From an uncultured Lachnospiraceae bacterium (GTDB lineage: Bacteria; Bacillota; Clostridia; Lachnospirales; Lachnospiraceae): DNA of 12,596 nucleotides. Positions 5,371-12,482 of this stretch are shown here, in pieces (the first letter of the stretch is position 1; each line of letters starts with the position of its first letter). The translations under genes were made by a program, and so were the position numbers. The stretch lies in NCBI GenBank assembly GCA_910587155.1, contig CAJULA010000020.1, positions 1 through 12,596 on the forward strand. The letters run 5' to 3'. The notes under the pieces were generated by a model. The model saw only the letters and a program-made list of their open reading frames with translations, made no database searches and had not been told where the DNA came from.

Positions 5371-6572
5371 TCAATACAGATCCTCTATATCAATATAACC
5401 TAAATCATTTCCAGTAACGCAAAATAACTCACAAGGGATTTCTCCGCCGTGAGATTCATTATCTGCTTCTATATAATCAGGTTCCTTGTGATCACCTGTT
5501 TTACAAGTATCTTGTTTTTCAGCTTTATAATTATTAGAAAGCTCCACTTTGCATAGTTCATTCTGTCCAACATAATCAGTATTTACTAATGGTAGGTTCA
5601 TTTGAACCTCACCCTCTGTAGGCATATCCAATATTTCTTCTACAGAGAAGTCATGCTCCATGGGAGCAGGTTCTCCCCAGTTGTCATCAGCCTCATTTCT
5701 AACCTCATCAGAAAATACAGATAAATCCAATGGTTCCCCTTGTTTATACTCACCATCATAATAACCTTCTACTGGCTTGTATTTCAGCGATTTATTATAT
5801 GCCAGACATTCCCTATATAATGCAATCACGGCAACAGGATTATTGATATACTTCTTTGCCCCCCCTCGCAATAAGCATTGTATCTTAGCTTGATTGCCCT
5901 TCTATCCACCTTTTCAACAAAATCTTCACATTCCACGGTATCGGAATATTTTATTGCTTCAGCAATCACCGCATCCTTGTCGCAATATCTACCATATGAA
6001 TTATTCAGTTTGTAATATGTACCGTTTGACCTCCGCCTTCTATGCCTATATATGTAGATTAGTTGCATTTTCTCTAATTGCTCCAGATAATCATTGATAG
6101 TCTCTTTTCCATATCCCCACAATGATACCATTTCATCTTGTGACATACGCCATTCCTTAGTCTGGTTATTGATTGTTCCAATCTAAGAACAATAGAAAGA
6201 AAATACGTTAAATGGTTTATTCGCTTTTTCAAATATGATCTGCATCTCCCATTGTTCCAAAACAACAAACTTTTTCTTATCGGAATTTACCTCTAATCCT
6301 TTATCAGAGAAAATGTAATTATCATTATCCTGATTCGACACTTCTATAATCCCTTTTTTCATAAGTGACTGTATGGCGCTTCTAATCCCTTCAATTATAT
6401 TACGTTTTCTTTTGTTTGATGTTTTCAAAAAACCACCTGTCACCTCATACCCTATTAAGCTGACAGATGTACTAAGATGTCCATATTTCTTACAATACAT
6501 TCCATTAAGAATTGCCATTATGACTGTTTCTTTATCATCTATATTTAGTTGTTTGTCCAAAAATAATTTCAT
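5371..6572 (-). pseudogene. Broken two-winged-helix protein, replication-initiator-like
   Basis: One reading frame interrupted twice; about 400 aa if repaired. The ATG at 6572 follows AAAGGGATG. Residues 1-78 form a winged-helix-like domain (GMYCKKYGHLSTSVSLIGYE, then IRSAIQSLMKKGIIEV). After FNVFSFYCS comes an in-frame TAG (6183-6185), then the same frame goes on with IGTINNQTKEWRMSQDEMVS and a second winged helix (GYGKETINDYLEQLEKMQLI, wing YIYRHRRRRSNGTYYKL). At NAYCEG the frame is lost in a run of seven G (5859-5865 on the complement) and resumes as GAKKYINNPVAVIALYRECL to the stop at 5371. The C-terminal 120 residues are acidic and low-complexity. Two winged helices plus an acidic tail fit plasmid or phage replication initiators, but no family name is certain. 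As written it yields only a 129-aa fragment. Confidence 0.65.
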
Positions 6573-6613
6573 ATAAATAACATCCCTTTGTATAAATCAG
6601 ATTAATTTCTTTG

Positions 6614-6805
6614 TTATTTTTCAGCATTTTCATACTGTATCAGTCTCACTGCATCAAAGTATCTTCTGTCTGCCATGAAAACATGAAATACTCTTCCATC
6701 TTTGTCACCAACACCACAACCAATAGGATGAATACCTTTCTTAAATAACAGATTGCATTCTTTTAAATCATAGTTATAAATTGGCTTAATATTTTTGTTA
6801 TACAT
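6614..6805 (-). CDS. 63-aa small protein upstream of the Rep-like gene
   Basis: ATG at 6805 with GGAAGGA about 9 nt upstream. The sequence YNYDLKECNLLFKKGIHPIG, then GCGVGDKDGRVFHVFMADRR, is compact. The repeated Cys (CNLL, GCGVG) and a predicted strand (RVFHVFMADRRYFDAVRLIQ) suggest a small alpha/beta fold of the type seen as a hypothetical protein on Firmicutes plasmids and integrative elements. It is 41 bp upstream of the Rep-like pseudogene and probably in one transcript with it. It is controlled by the palindrome-rich region at 6836-6910. No function known. Confidence 0.7.
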   Translation of the reverse strand: MYNKNIKPIYNYDLKECNLLFKKGIHPIGCGVGDKDGRVFHVFMADRRYFDAVRLIQYENAEK

Positions 6806-6835
6806 AATTCAATTTCCTTCCATAAAATAAAATTA

Positions 6836-6910
6836 GCCCAAGTTTCGCTTTGGGCAATCATTTGCCCTTTTTCCTATTTTCTCCTAGGACAAGTGGGCAT
6901 CAATTTGCCC
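6836..6910 (-). promoter_or_regulatory. Repeated palindromes upstream of the small gene/Rep unit
   Basis: Two near-identical 16-bp palindromes, GGGCAATCATTTGCCC (6852-6867) and GGGCATCAATTTGCCC (6895-6910), are spaced 43 bp apart. A third stem, GCCCAA/TTTGGGC (6836-6855), shares bases with the first and would exclude it. TCCTAGGA (6882-6889) lies between. The plus strand has TTTTT after the 6867 stem. The layout fits operators of a dimeric regulator or alternative leader hairpins (attenuation, copy control). Confidence 0.5.
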
Positions 6911-7310
6911 ATTTCGATACTACTACTAAAGGAGATCCTTTTTACTACAAGAGATCCATTCTTACCCCTAACGGGGATAAGTTGAAATTTACTTTTTTGT
7001 AGTTATTTTCTTCTGTGTATTTTTCTATTTTGTTTTTATTTCTAATCACTTATTCCTCTAAATCATACCTATAATATCTTTTTATCATCTGCTTATCCTT
7101 CCACTTAATAACTGGTTCATTGCCACTAAATAATTATTTCTCTTTTCATTTTATTTTTCTACTGGATGTGACCTCCCATTTTAGGACACCACACATATAC
7201 ATTTCTCCATCTGGTAAATATATTTTCTGCTGTGACTATCTTTCACATCCAAAATCATATCTATATACTCTCTTTTTTGTTTTATTGGCAGATAAAATAT
7301 ATCTTCTGCT
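6911..7310 (-). other. Gap with scattered coding remnants, T-rich on plus strand
   Basis: No intact gene. On the minus strand a 34-aa frame (6945-7049, GTG start after AGAGGA) reads KIEKYTEENNYKKVNFNLSP, faintly like the opening of a ribbon-helix-helix protein. A fragment just upstream reads IKWKDKQMIKRYYRYDLEE and another, near 7140-7200, PDGEMYMCGVLKWEVTSSRK. These suggest a decayed small gene or genes. A direct repeat, ACTAAAGGAGATCC / ACTACAAGAGATCC (6925-6938, 6944-6957), and a CCCC/GGGG hairpin near 6965-6980 are also present. Confidence 0.3.
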
Positions 7311-7343
7311 TTAAAAAGGACTGAACATTTCATCCAGCCCTTT
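7311..7343 (-). terminator. Terminator of the HU operon
   Basis: On the minus strand: stem AAAGGGCTG / CAGTCCTTT (one G-U pair), 11-nt loop, then TTTTT. It lies about 180 nt past the stop at 7521. A weaker stem, TTACAAG/CTTGTAA (7484-7510), without a T-run lies closer to the stop. Confidence 0.75.
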
Positions 7344-7520
7344 ATCTCATGGGTCTTAAAACTTTTATGTCCCTCGCTGAGTATGTCTTCTTTATTCAGT
7401 TTTTATCATCATTGAATGGATTCATTGTGTAGATACACACAGTCGACACTGTTAATAGTTGTTAGAATTTCTTGAATTTCGTTTTACAAGTTATTTCGAT
7501 TGCCTTGTAATAGCAATTAT

Positions 7521-7838
7521 TTATCTCTCAGCGGACACCCACCACTTAGGACTTTCCTTCGGTAATTCTCCAGTACTCAACTTCCCCATATCGTCAACTC
7601 TGTCTGGATGGTCACAATAATAAATTTTACAGGTATAGTCATATATCCTCATATTTTCACATTTATCACAACCATACTCTTTCTGTTTTAAACAATCTTT
7701 CTCACTCTCATCAGTCGCACTCTTTAAATAATTATTCACAATTACTGATAAAGCGTCAATGTTCATTTCTCCGTATAAAAGTAATAATCTGTTCATGTTT
7801 TCTTCTGTTATTGTTATTGCCCGTTCATTTGATTTCAC
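7521..7838 (-). CDS. Cys-rich 105-aa protein, last gene of phage-like operon
   Basis: GTG start at 7838, with GAGGAGG about 11-12 nt upstream overlapping the end of the HU gene. The N-terminal half is helical (ITEENMNRLLLLYGEMNIDA). The second half has a compact cysteine cluster (C57-X2-C60-X9-C70-X4-C75; GCDKCENMRIYDYTCKIYYC) that could bind one zinc ion. It ends ELPKESPKWWVSAER. Short Cys-rich proteins with an SPxW-type ending are common in Clostridia phages, where the last W is often followed by Cys-Pro; here it is WV, so a ligand may be lost. No function known. Nineteen bases after the HU stop, same transcript. Confidence 0.7.
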   Translation of the reverse strand: MKSNERAITITEENMNRLLLLYGEMNIDALSVIVNNYLKSATDESEKDCLKQKEYGCDKCENMRIYDYTCKIYYCDHPDRVDDMGKLSTGELPKESPKWWVSAER

Positions 7839-7857
7839 TATATCACTGATCCTCCTC

Positions 7858-8142
7858 TCATATTTCTTCTATCCGTTTAGACACTGTTTCGCTCGGATAA
7901 AACCGCATCTTTTGATGTTCAGGTATTATACACGAATCTCCATTTTGCGGATTCCTGCCCATCCTCTCTTTCAATGTCTTCATCTCAAATCTGCCAAAAT
8001 TGTGGAACATCACTTTTTCATCCCTTCCCATGTAGTCCAGGAGTGTTTCAATAAACAATTCGTATCCCCTTCTGGCCTCTTTCTTTGTAACCCCTCCGAT
8101 TTCTGCCATCCTGTCTGTAAACTCTTTTTTCAATACTGCCAT
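7858..8142 (-). CDS. HU-family DNA-binding protein
   Basis: 94 aa, the usual HU length. The N-terminal helices (LKKEFTDRMAEIGGVTKKEA, then GYELFIETLLDYM) form the dimer core. VMFHNFGRFEMKTLKERMGR leads into the beta arm with the signature GRNPQNGDSCIIPEHQKMRF; the conserved GRNP and the position of the arm proline (IPEH) match DNA-bending HU/IHF proteins. ATG at 8142 with GGAAGGAG upstream. It follows the 145-aa gene by 20 bp. HU proteins bend and compact DNA; within a phage-like operon this copy probably serves the element's own DNA rather than the host nucleoid (inference). Confidence 0.92.
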   Translation of the reverse strand: MAVLKKEFTDRMAEIGGVTKKEARRGYELFIETLLDYMGRDEKVMFHNFGRFEMKTLKERMGRNPQNGDSCIIPEHQKMRFYPSETVSKRIEEI

Positions 8143-8162
8143 CGTATTTCTCCTTCCGTTTT

Positions 8163-8600
8163 TTAATTTCTCACTGAAAATCCTTTGCTCTTTAAATAAT
8201 CCACTGCCAGTTTCAACAGTTCCCCATTATTTACCGTGTTGTCCATGGTATCCTGCCATACATGGGGTTTGTGGCCTACTTCCATGCCGCCATGCAATCC
8301 CTCATTTGCCCACTTTACCACCTGATAGCCTGTCACACATTTGTAGCTGTCCAAAGCGTCATAATCAATGTATACGCTTGCTTTTACGCCGCCTTTATAA
8401 AGGTGTGCGTCCACCTTCACTACTGAATACAGGAAATCTTTTGTCCTCTGGTAGCTTAACGGGTCATAACCTGCGTAATAGTCCTGTAGGAAATAATCCA
8501 ATGTCTCATACACTCGTTCTGCCAGTTCGTTTACCATTTTCGTTATAGTCGGCATAAGTGCCGCTTGTAGCTGATTCATGTTGCTAATATGCTTTGCCAT
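8163..8600 (-). CDS. 145-aa phage-type protein, possible head-tail/minor structural
   Basis: The ATG at 8600 shares its first base with the TAA of the gene before it (TAATG), implying coupled translation. The N-terminus is helical (NQLQAALMPTITKMVNELAE), followed by the aromatic stretch DYFLQDYYAGYDPLSYQRTK. The middle is beta-rich (VVKVDAHLYKGGVKASVYID). The end has WANEGLHGGMEVGHKPHVWQ, then ELLKLAVDYLKSKGFSV. The pattern 'helix - YxPxxYQRT - beta - WANxG..HG' is one I associate with structural-module proteins in Clostridia prophages, in the manner of HK97 gp10-type head-tail components; this is recollection, not a search result. It sits between the two HU-like genes. Confidence 0.7.
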   Translation of the reverse strand: MAKHISNMNQLQAALMPTITKMVNELAERVYETLDYFLQDYYAGYDPLSYQRTKDFLYSVVKVDAHLYKGGVKASVYIDYDALDSYKCVTGYQVVKWANEGLHGGMEVGHKPHVWQDTMDNTVNNGELLKLAVDYLKSKGFSVRN

Positions 8601-9049
8601 TATTCATCATCTCCGTCTTTAATTTCTGCATCCGCTGATATATATCCGCTTTTCTTTAAAATGTCCATTTGTTGTCTGCTGAATGGTAATTTGACCAATC
8701 CATAGATACCATTTTCAATATTTCTAAGCAGATTCTTATTCATAGTCTCACTTAAAAGATTGTTCCGTGTTATTTTTAGTTTTGTGTATGGTGTATTACC
8801 GCCGTCTTTATTACACATAGAAAGATTAAAGTTTCCTTCATGGCCTTTTACCTCTGGTATGATCGAACCGACCTTTGATATTTCTATTCTTTCTCCTTCA
8901 GCTAATGCTTTTCTGCACTCATCAATATACATAAGCAGAATATTTGTAATCAACTGCTTTGTAATTACTTTCTTGTCGTAAACATTATCTTCCCTGTTGA
9001 ATATGCGTTTTGCCATTTTATAAGCTGACAATGCTTTTACTCTTGCCAT
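8600..9049 (-). CDS. Divergent HU-like DNA-binding protein
   Basis: 149 aa. After a basic N-terminal extension (MARVKALSAYKMAKRIFNRE), the core resembles the HU fold: helix VITKQLITNILLMYIDECRK, strand turn GERIEISKVGSIIPEVKG (compare HU's hydrophobic-x-x-x-GxF/I), a disordered arm (EGNFNLSMCNKDGGNTPYTK), then LKITRNNLLSETMNKNL as the closing strand and helix. It lacks the GRNP arm signature and has a C-terminal extension (GIYGLVKLPFSRQQMDILKK, acidic tail DGDDE). I call it HU-like on fold pattern only. AAAGGAG lies about 11 nt before the ATG at 9049. It is the first gene of the coupled operon down to 7521, behind a structured leader (9050-9230). Confidence 0.6.
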   Translation of the reverse strand: MARVKALSAYKMAKRIFNREDNVYDKKVITKQLITNILLMYIDECRKALAEGERIEISKVGSIIPEVKGHEGNFNLSMCNKDGGNTPYTKLKITRNNLLSETMNKNLLRNIENGIYGLVKLPFSRQQMDILKKSGYISADAEIKDGDDE

Positions 9050-9230
9050 TAGTTTTGATTCTCCTTTCTGCCATTTGCCAATAAAATGCCGTTTTCAATC
9101 AGTGTGCATATGTACCTATGAATTGCCTTCCTGACGCTCTGTAAGGCTTATACAGGCGCTTTAGGATCAGATGTGCAGATTTCTGCATTGAATTATTCAA
9201 GGCGCTAAAATAAGCCTCATATACTCATAT
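9050..9230 (-). promoter_or_regulatory. Structured leader of the HU operon
   Basis: It contains the palindrome TGCAGATTTCTGCA (9176-9189), a CTGTA/TACAG stem (about 9139-9155) and the 15-nt motif GCGCTAAAATAAGCC (9202-9216), which recurs with one change at 9511-9525. A clear promoter is not visible. The leader could carry HU autoregulation, but nothing proves it. Confidence 0.4.
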
Positions 9231-9270
9231 TTTGTAAATGAGAATACAAGACTTATATCCCGACAGGTTT

Positions 9271-9471
9271 TTATAAATTTCTGTATATCCATTTCCCGTT
9301 TCCATTCTGTCCAGCTACATGTTCTTCATGCCATCGGTTACAAAACCGGACATATTCCTGATACTGCTTTTGCAGCTCCGGCACATTGTTATTTATCTGC
9401 GGCAAATGTTTTGTAACCTTCTCTTTTGCCTCTTTTCTCGCCTTTGCCTCCTCAAAATTAACTATCTTCAT
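9271..9471 (-). CDS. 66-aa small basic/acidic helical protein
   Basis: Start ATG at 9471 with AAAGGA 7 nt upstream; an in-frame ATG at 9498 lacks a ribosome site. The product begins MKIVNFEEAKARKEAKEKVT, a highly charged helix typical of small phage proteins, and ends RWHEEHVAGQNGNGKWIYRN. No family is named. It is upstream of the HU operon in the same direction. The 15-nt motif GCACTAAAATAAGCC (9511-9525, read as GGCTTATTTTAGTGC on the coding strand) lies about 40 nt before its start. Confidence 0.6.
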   Translation of the reverse strand: MKIVNFEEAKARKEAKEKVTKHLPQINNNVPELQKQYQEYVRFCNRWHEEHVAGQNGNGKWIYRNL

Positions 9472-9836
9472 TCTGTTTCCTTTCTGTTTTATTGTCATCT
9501 TATTTTTGGTGCACTAAAATAAGCCCACCATCAATCGTATTTCTATGATTGATTATGGACTTATTCAGATGTCCAAATATTTAATTATGGATATTCCCGT
9601 TTGCATCAAACTCTTTTTGTTGCTACTACACAACTACACAATCACTACACAAATTTGTCATTGAGATACATGGACTTGTATAGAGATATATGCTGCTTTA
9701 AACTTGCTCAAACACTGATTGTATAAGGCTTCATAAAGATATATGGAGATACATCAAAATACATGAAAATGGCTAACAAATTACGATGCCTAATTTCATA
9801 CGATCTCTTACCTGTCCAGAAATCCTTGTTTTTTCA
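9472..9836. other. Gap between phage-like operon and IS
   Basis: No gene. It holds motif copy 9511-9525, a 10-bp stem ATCAATCGTA/TATGATTGAT (9530-9553), a small TGGAC/GTCCA stem (9556-9575) and three CTACACAA repeats (9626-9633, 9634-9641, 9645-9652) that look iteron-like but are short. The repeated GAGATACAT and GATATAT words (about 9664-9765) may be worn coding sequence on the minus strand. Confidence 0.4.
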
Positions 9837-9858
9837 CAATGTCATTAACTTAAGGAAA

Positions 9859-9917
9859 AGAACAATACCGGATGTCCTTATACCCATTCATGGGATAAAG
9901 ACATCCGGTATTGTTCT
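9859..9917. terminator. Very strong hairpin at the IS left end
   Basis: The perfect 18-bp stem AGAACAATACCGGATGTC (9859-9876) / its complement (9900-9917) encloses a second small stem CCCA/TGGG. It lies between the terminal repeat and the transposase stop. There is no T-run, but the stability suggests a transcription or read-through barrier, or a transposition-related structure. Confidence 0.7.
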
Positions 9918-9995
9918 GGGAATCAGTCCTGCCATTTGACGCTCTTCTACTGTAATTATCATGCAAGATGCTCTCATGCGCTATGGCTTTGTTGT

Positions 9996-11315
9996 TTAAT
10001 AAGCCCTTTTATGCGTGTTTGAATATTTTCCCGCAAGTTGCCCCTTTGTTCGGTGGTAATGACGGTCTGGCCTGATTGGAACCAGATTTTTGCTGATGTC
10101 TTCATAGATCTGCTGGAACAGTCTGTCCTGTTTCTGCGCATCTGTTTCCAGCAGGATATAAATCAGGTCATTTTTCAATATCCCGATGCTCAACGTTCGG
10201 TTCACCATCATTTTATGCTTCCTGTGTTTTTCTTTCTCATCCAGCTCCGCTTCCGCGTCACGGATGATGTCTTCCGCAAGATTGCTGACATAGATGGTGC
10301 TGTAGATATCCTGCAGCAGCAAAACTGGCTTGGTCCCCGTGAAGTTCTCTATCTGCAGACGGTCTTTGAGCGTTTCGTATGCCGTTTCAATTCCCCATCT
10401 CATATGGTACAGCTCCGCAATCTGCCCGCTGTCAAAGGTTTCCGATGGCAGATTTGTGATGAGCACTTCTTCCCTCCCTTCCGGCAGCGGCACTTTAACC
10501 ATACGCAGGATGATGTGCCCGAGTTCTTCCATCCGCTGTCCGATATCCCTTCCTTTATAATGGTTGATGCGGCTTTTGTCCAGACGGATGTCCACCCATG
10601 TGTCCGGAAAGGATAAAGAGGACTGCTCTTTTTTATAGTCACTGGATTTGAGACGCGCAAGGAACAGGACGCCCTTCTCCTTCATCCTGATAAAAGCCGC
10701 GGTGGAGGGATAGCCCCTGTCCATCACGACCAAAAACGGCTGTGACGCGCCGATTGTTTCAGATACACGGTCGATCTGTTCTTCCGCCAGTCGCATTTCA
10801 TCAAACTTACATTTACAGCAGTCACTCTCCAGGATCATTCGGTTCATTACATCATACAGACATCCTAGCCCTATGGAAGCCTGGGGCTTTGTCCCTTTCC
10901 TGCTGGATGTCCCGAATTCTTCCGGAGTTTCCTTTGTAGTAGGGATGTTGATCCCTGATCCGTCCGCGGCAAGAACTAAATATCCATGGAAGACAGAAAA
11001 TACAGGGTCTGCATAAAAGTTCCTGTTATGATGGCGGTAAAGCTCATAAAAAGCCAGCGGGTTCAATTTCATTCGCTGTTTCAGATAGCCCGGCTTTGAT
11101 ATTTCCATTCCCGGGTGTGCGGTTTTCATATAATTGCGTAATTCCAGACTCAACGTAATCCCCCTCCGGTTTATCATAGTAAACATAAGATCCGTTAACG
11201 GCATCTTCCGGCTTCTTATAAAGGATGCCGGATTTCCGTTTCTACACAAATCATGGAATTCATACTGATGGATCAAACTGATATCACAACAGGTATGTTT
11301 TTGAGAATTCTTCAT
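9996..11315 (-). CDS. IS4-family DDE transposase
   Basis: 439 aa, full length for the family. The RNase-H-like catalytic core carries all three acids: D118 (LVLAADGSGINIPTT), D199 (FLVVMDRGYPSTAAF) and E310. The last lies in the IS4 signature Y-(2)-R-(3)-E-(6)-K, seen exactly as YHMRWGIETAYETLK (Y303, R306, E310, K317). A long beta insertion lies between the second D and E, as in Tn5-type enzymes. Residues 350-370 are charged helix. ATG at 11315 with CAGGTG 6-7 nt upstream. The -10 TATAAT lies at 11360-11365 (minus) and the -35 is poor (TTGTAA at 21 nt). It cuts and joins the element's ends by cut-and-paste transposition. No frameshift is seen, so it is probably active. Confidence 0.95.
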   Translation of the reverse strand: MKNSQKHTCCDISLIHQYEFHDLCRNGNPASFIRSRKMPLTDLMFTMINRRGITLSLELRNYMKTAHPGMEISKPGYLKQRMKLNPLAFYELYRHHNRNFYADPVFSVFHGYLVLAADGSGINIPTTKETPEEFGTSSRKGTKPQASIGLGCLYDVMNRMILESDCCKCKFDEMRLAEEQIDRVSETIGASQPFLVVMDRGYPSTAAFIRMKEKGVLFLARLKSSDYKKEQSSLSFPDTWVDIRLDKSRINHYKGRDIGQRMEELGHIILRMVKVPLPEGREEVLITNLPSETFDSGQIAELYHMRWGIETAYETLKDRLQIENFTGTKPVLLLQDIYSTIYVSNLAEDIIRDAEAELDEKEKHRKHKMMVNRTLSIGILKNDLIYILLETDAQKQDRLFQQIYEDISKNLVPIRPDRHYHRTKGQLAGKYSNTHKRAY

Positions 11316-11383
11316 AAAATCACCTGCCTTATGGGAAAAAACATCAGTTATCTACTTTCATTATACACTAAAAATAAAGAAAC

Positions 11384-11406
11384 CTTTTACAATTCAAATG
11401 TAAAAG
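11384..11406. repeat. Subterminal hairpin at the IS right end
   Basis: CTTTTACA / TGTAAAAG, 7-nt loop, between the right terminal repeat and the transposase promoter. On an incoming transcript it could fold over or block transposase expression from outside promoters, as known for other IS4-group elements. Confidence 0.6.
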
Positions 11407-11559
11407 ATTCCTTAAGTTAATGACATTGGGTTTTTTCAGGATTTCTGCCTTTCTCTGTCATATTACCGCACATCGCCCGGCAATTCCTTTCCGCTGCATC
11501 GCAGGATAAAGAGTTTGCTCCGGACAGATTCTGCAGTTATCGTTTCCAAGTATCCCGAA

Positions 11560-11580
11560 CCCGCTCACAGGCGGGCTTTT
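11560..11580 (+). terminator. Terminator-like hairpin after rsgA
   Basis: CCCGC / GCGGG with loop TCACAG followed by CTTTTT on the plus strand. The T-run faces plus, though the nearest gene (rsgA) is minus. On the minus strand it lies 24 nt past the rsgA stop but has only TT after the stem. It may still end rsgA transcription or serve an unseen plus transcript. Confidence 0.5.
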
Positions 11581-11603
11581 TGCCCCTGGCTATCGGTCGT
11601 TTT

Positions 11604-12482
11604 TCAATATCGTCTCTGCCCTTTCAGCTCTTCATAAAGCAGGCAGTAATTTTCATATCTGCGCCTGCTTATCTTTCCTGCCTCCAAGGCTTTCAGTACT
11701 GCACAGTCCGGCTCATGAATATGAACACAGCCCTGAAACCTGCACTGTCCTTCATAAGGCGCAAATTCCGGATAAAAATAACGCAGCTTTTCTTTTTCCA
11801 TCTCAAACAGTGAAAGGGAACTGAAGCCGGGAGTATCCATGATATACGTATCTTCTTCCACCCGTATCAGCTCGCTGTGTCTTGTCGTATGTCTGCCGCG
11901 GGCAATCTTCTCACTGACGGCCCCGGTTTCCATGCATACGTCAGGCTGCAGCAGATTGGTAAGGGATGATTTACCCACTCCGCTTGGCCCCGCCGCCACA
12001 GTCGTCCTGCCATGGAGCAGCTTCCTCAGTTCTTCCACGCCTTCGCCTTTCTCCACACTGGTAAATACAAGGCGGCAGCCGGAGCCACGATAAATCTCCG
12101 AAAGGCGCTGTGTTTCAGATGGAGACAGAAGATCCGTTTTATTAAAGCATAGAATACTGGGCAGTCCCTGCCTGGCCATCATAATCAGAAAACGATCCAG
12201 CAGATTGAAAGCGGGATCAGGGCTTTTCACCGCAAAAATGACCAGGGCCTGATCAATATTGGCCACTGCCGGGCGAATGAGCGTATTTTTTCTCGGCAGA
12301 ATCTGATCCACGCTGCCTTCTTTTTCCTCCTCGTCCAGAACAGACAGTTCCACATTATCGCCCACCAGCGGCCTGACCTTCAGTTTACGAAAAATTCCCC
12401 TGGCCTTACAGCTGTAGATTCCCTGCTTTCCCGTATGAACATAGTAGAACCCGCCGATGCCCCGGATGATTTTGCCTTTCAT
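11604..12482 (-). CDS. rsgA: Ribosome small-subunit GTPase RsgA (YjeQ/YloQ)
   Basis: 292 aa, normal length for Firmicutes. It is a circularly permuted GTPase that checks late 30S subunit assembly in the cytoplasm and hydrolyses GTP on the ribosome. An N-terminal OB-fold (about 1-68) is followed by the permuted G motifs: G4 NKTD 114-117, G5 TSVE 141-144, G1 GPSGVGKS 165-172, switch I GRHTT 196-200, G3 DTPG 216-219. The C-terminal zinc site is C247-X4-C252-X-H254-X5-C260 (CRFQGCVHIHEPDC). All catalytic motifs are intact. ATG at 12482 with GGAGG 6 nt upstream. In Firmicutes rsgA often precedes rpe and thiN, but here its downstream side runs into the IS and accessory DNA instead. It is the only clear core gene in the window. 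Confidence 0.97.
   Translation of the reverse strand: MKGKIIRGIGGFYYVHTGKQGIYSCKARGIFRKLKVRPLVGDNVELSVLDEEEKEGSVDQILPRKNTLIRPAVANIDQALVIFAVKSPDPAFNLLDRFLIMMARQGLPSILCFNKTDLLSPSETQRLSEIYRGSGCRLVFTSVEKGEGVEELRKLLHGRTTVAAGPSGVGKSSLTNLLQPDVCMETGAVSEKIARGRHTTRHSELIRVEEDTYIMDTPGFSSLSLFEMEKEKLRYFYPEFAPYEGQCRFQGCVHIHEPDCAVLKALEAGKISRRRYENYCLLYEELKGQRRY

Larger units (their letters stand above)
9837..11428. mobile_element. Complete IS4-family insertion sequence, about 1.59 kb
   Basis: Perfect 20-bp terminal inverted repeats CAATGTCATTAACTTAAGGA (9837-9856; complement at 11409-11428) bound one intact transposase. The flanks TGTTTTTTCA (9827-9836) and GGTTTTTTCA (11429-11438) match in 9 of 10 bases and are taken as the target duplication; duplications of about 9-13 bp are normal for IS4 elements. 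The intact gene, perfect ends and kept duplication indicate a fairly recent insertion. Confidence 0.93.
9817..11447. repeat. Inverted repeat split by the IS (target site)
   Basis: CAGAAATCC (9817-9825) and GGATTTCTG (11439-11447) are perfect complements. Without the IS and one copy of its duplication they would lie 11 bp apart around TTGTTTTTTCA, forming a hairpin. The IS has therefore landed in the hairpin loop. Confidence 0.7.

Noticed and set aside
6183..6185. TAG recoded as an amino acid (alternative phage code)
   Set aside because: Neighbouring genes end normally and the rest of the gene is also frameshifted, so decay is simpler.
7181..7333. A 50-aa minus-strand ORF (MKCSVLFKAEDIFYLPIKQK...)
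   Set aside because: Its start lies inside the loop of a clear terminator (7311-7343), and the ribosome site is part of the stem.
9626..9652. CTACACAA repeats as origin iterons or a CRISPR array
   Set aside because: Only three 8-nt copies with uneven spacing and no spacers or Cas genes; too short to claim.
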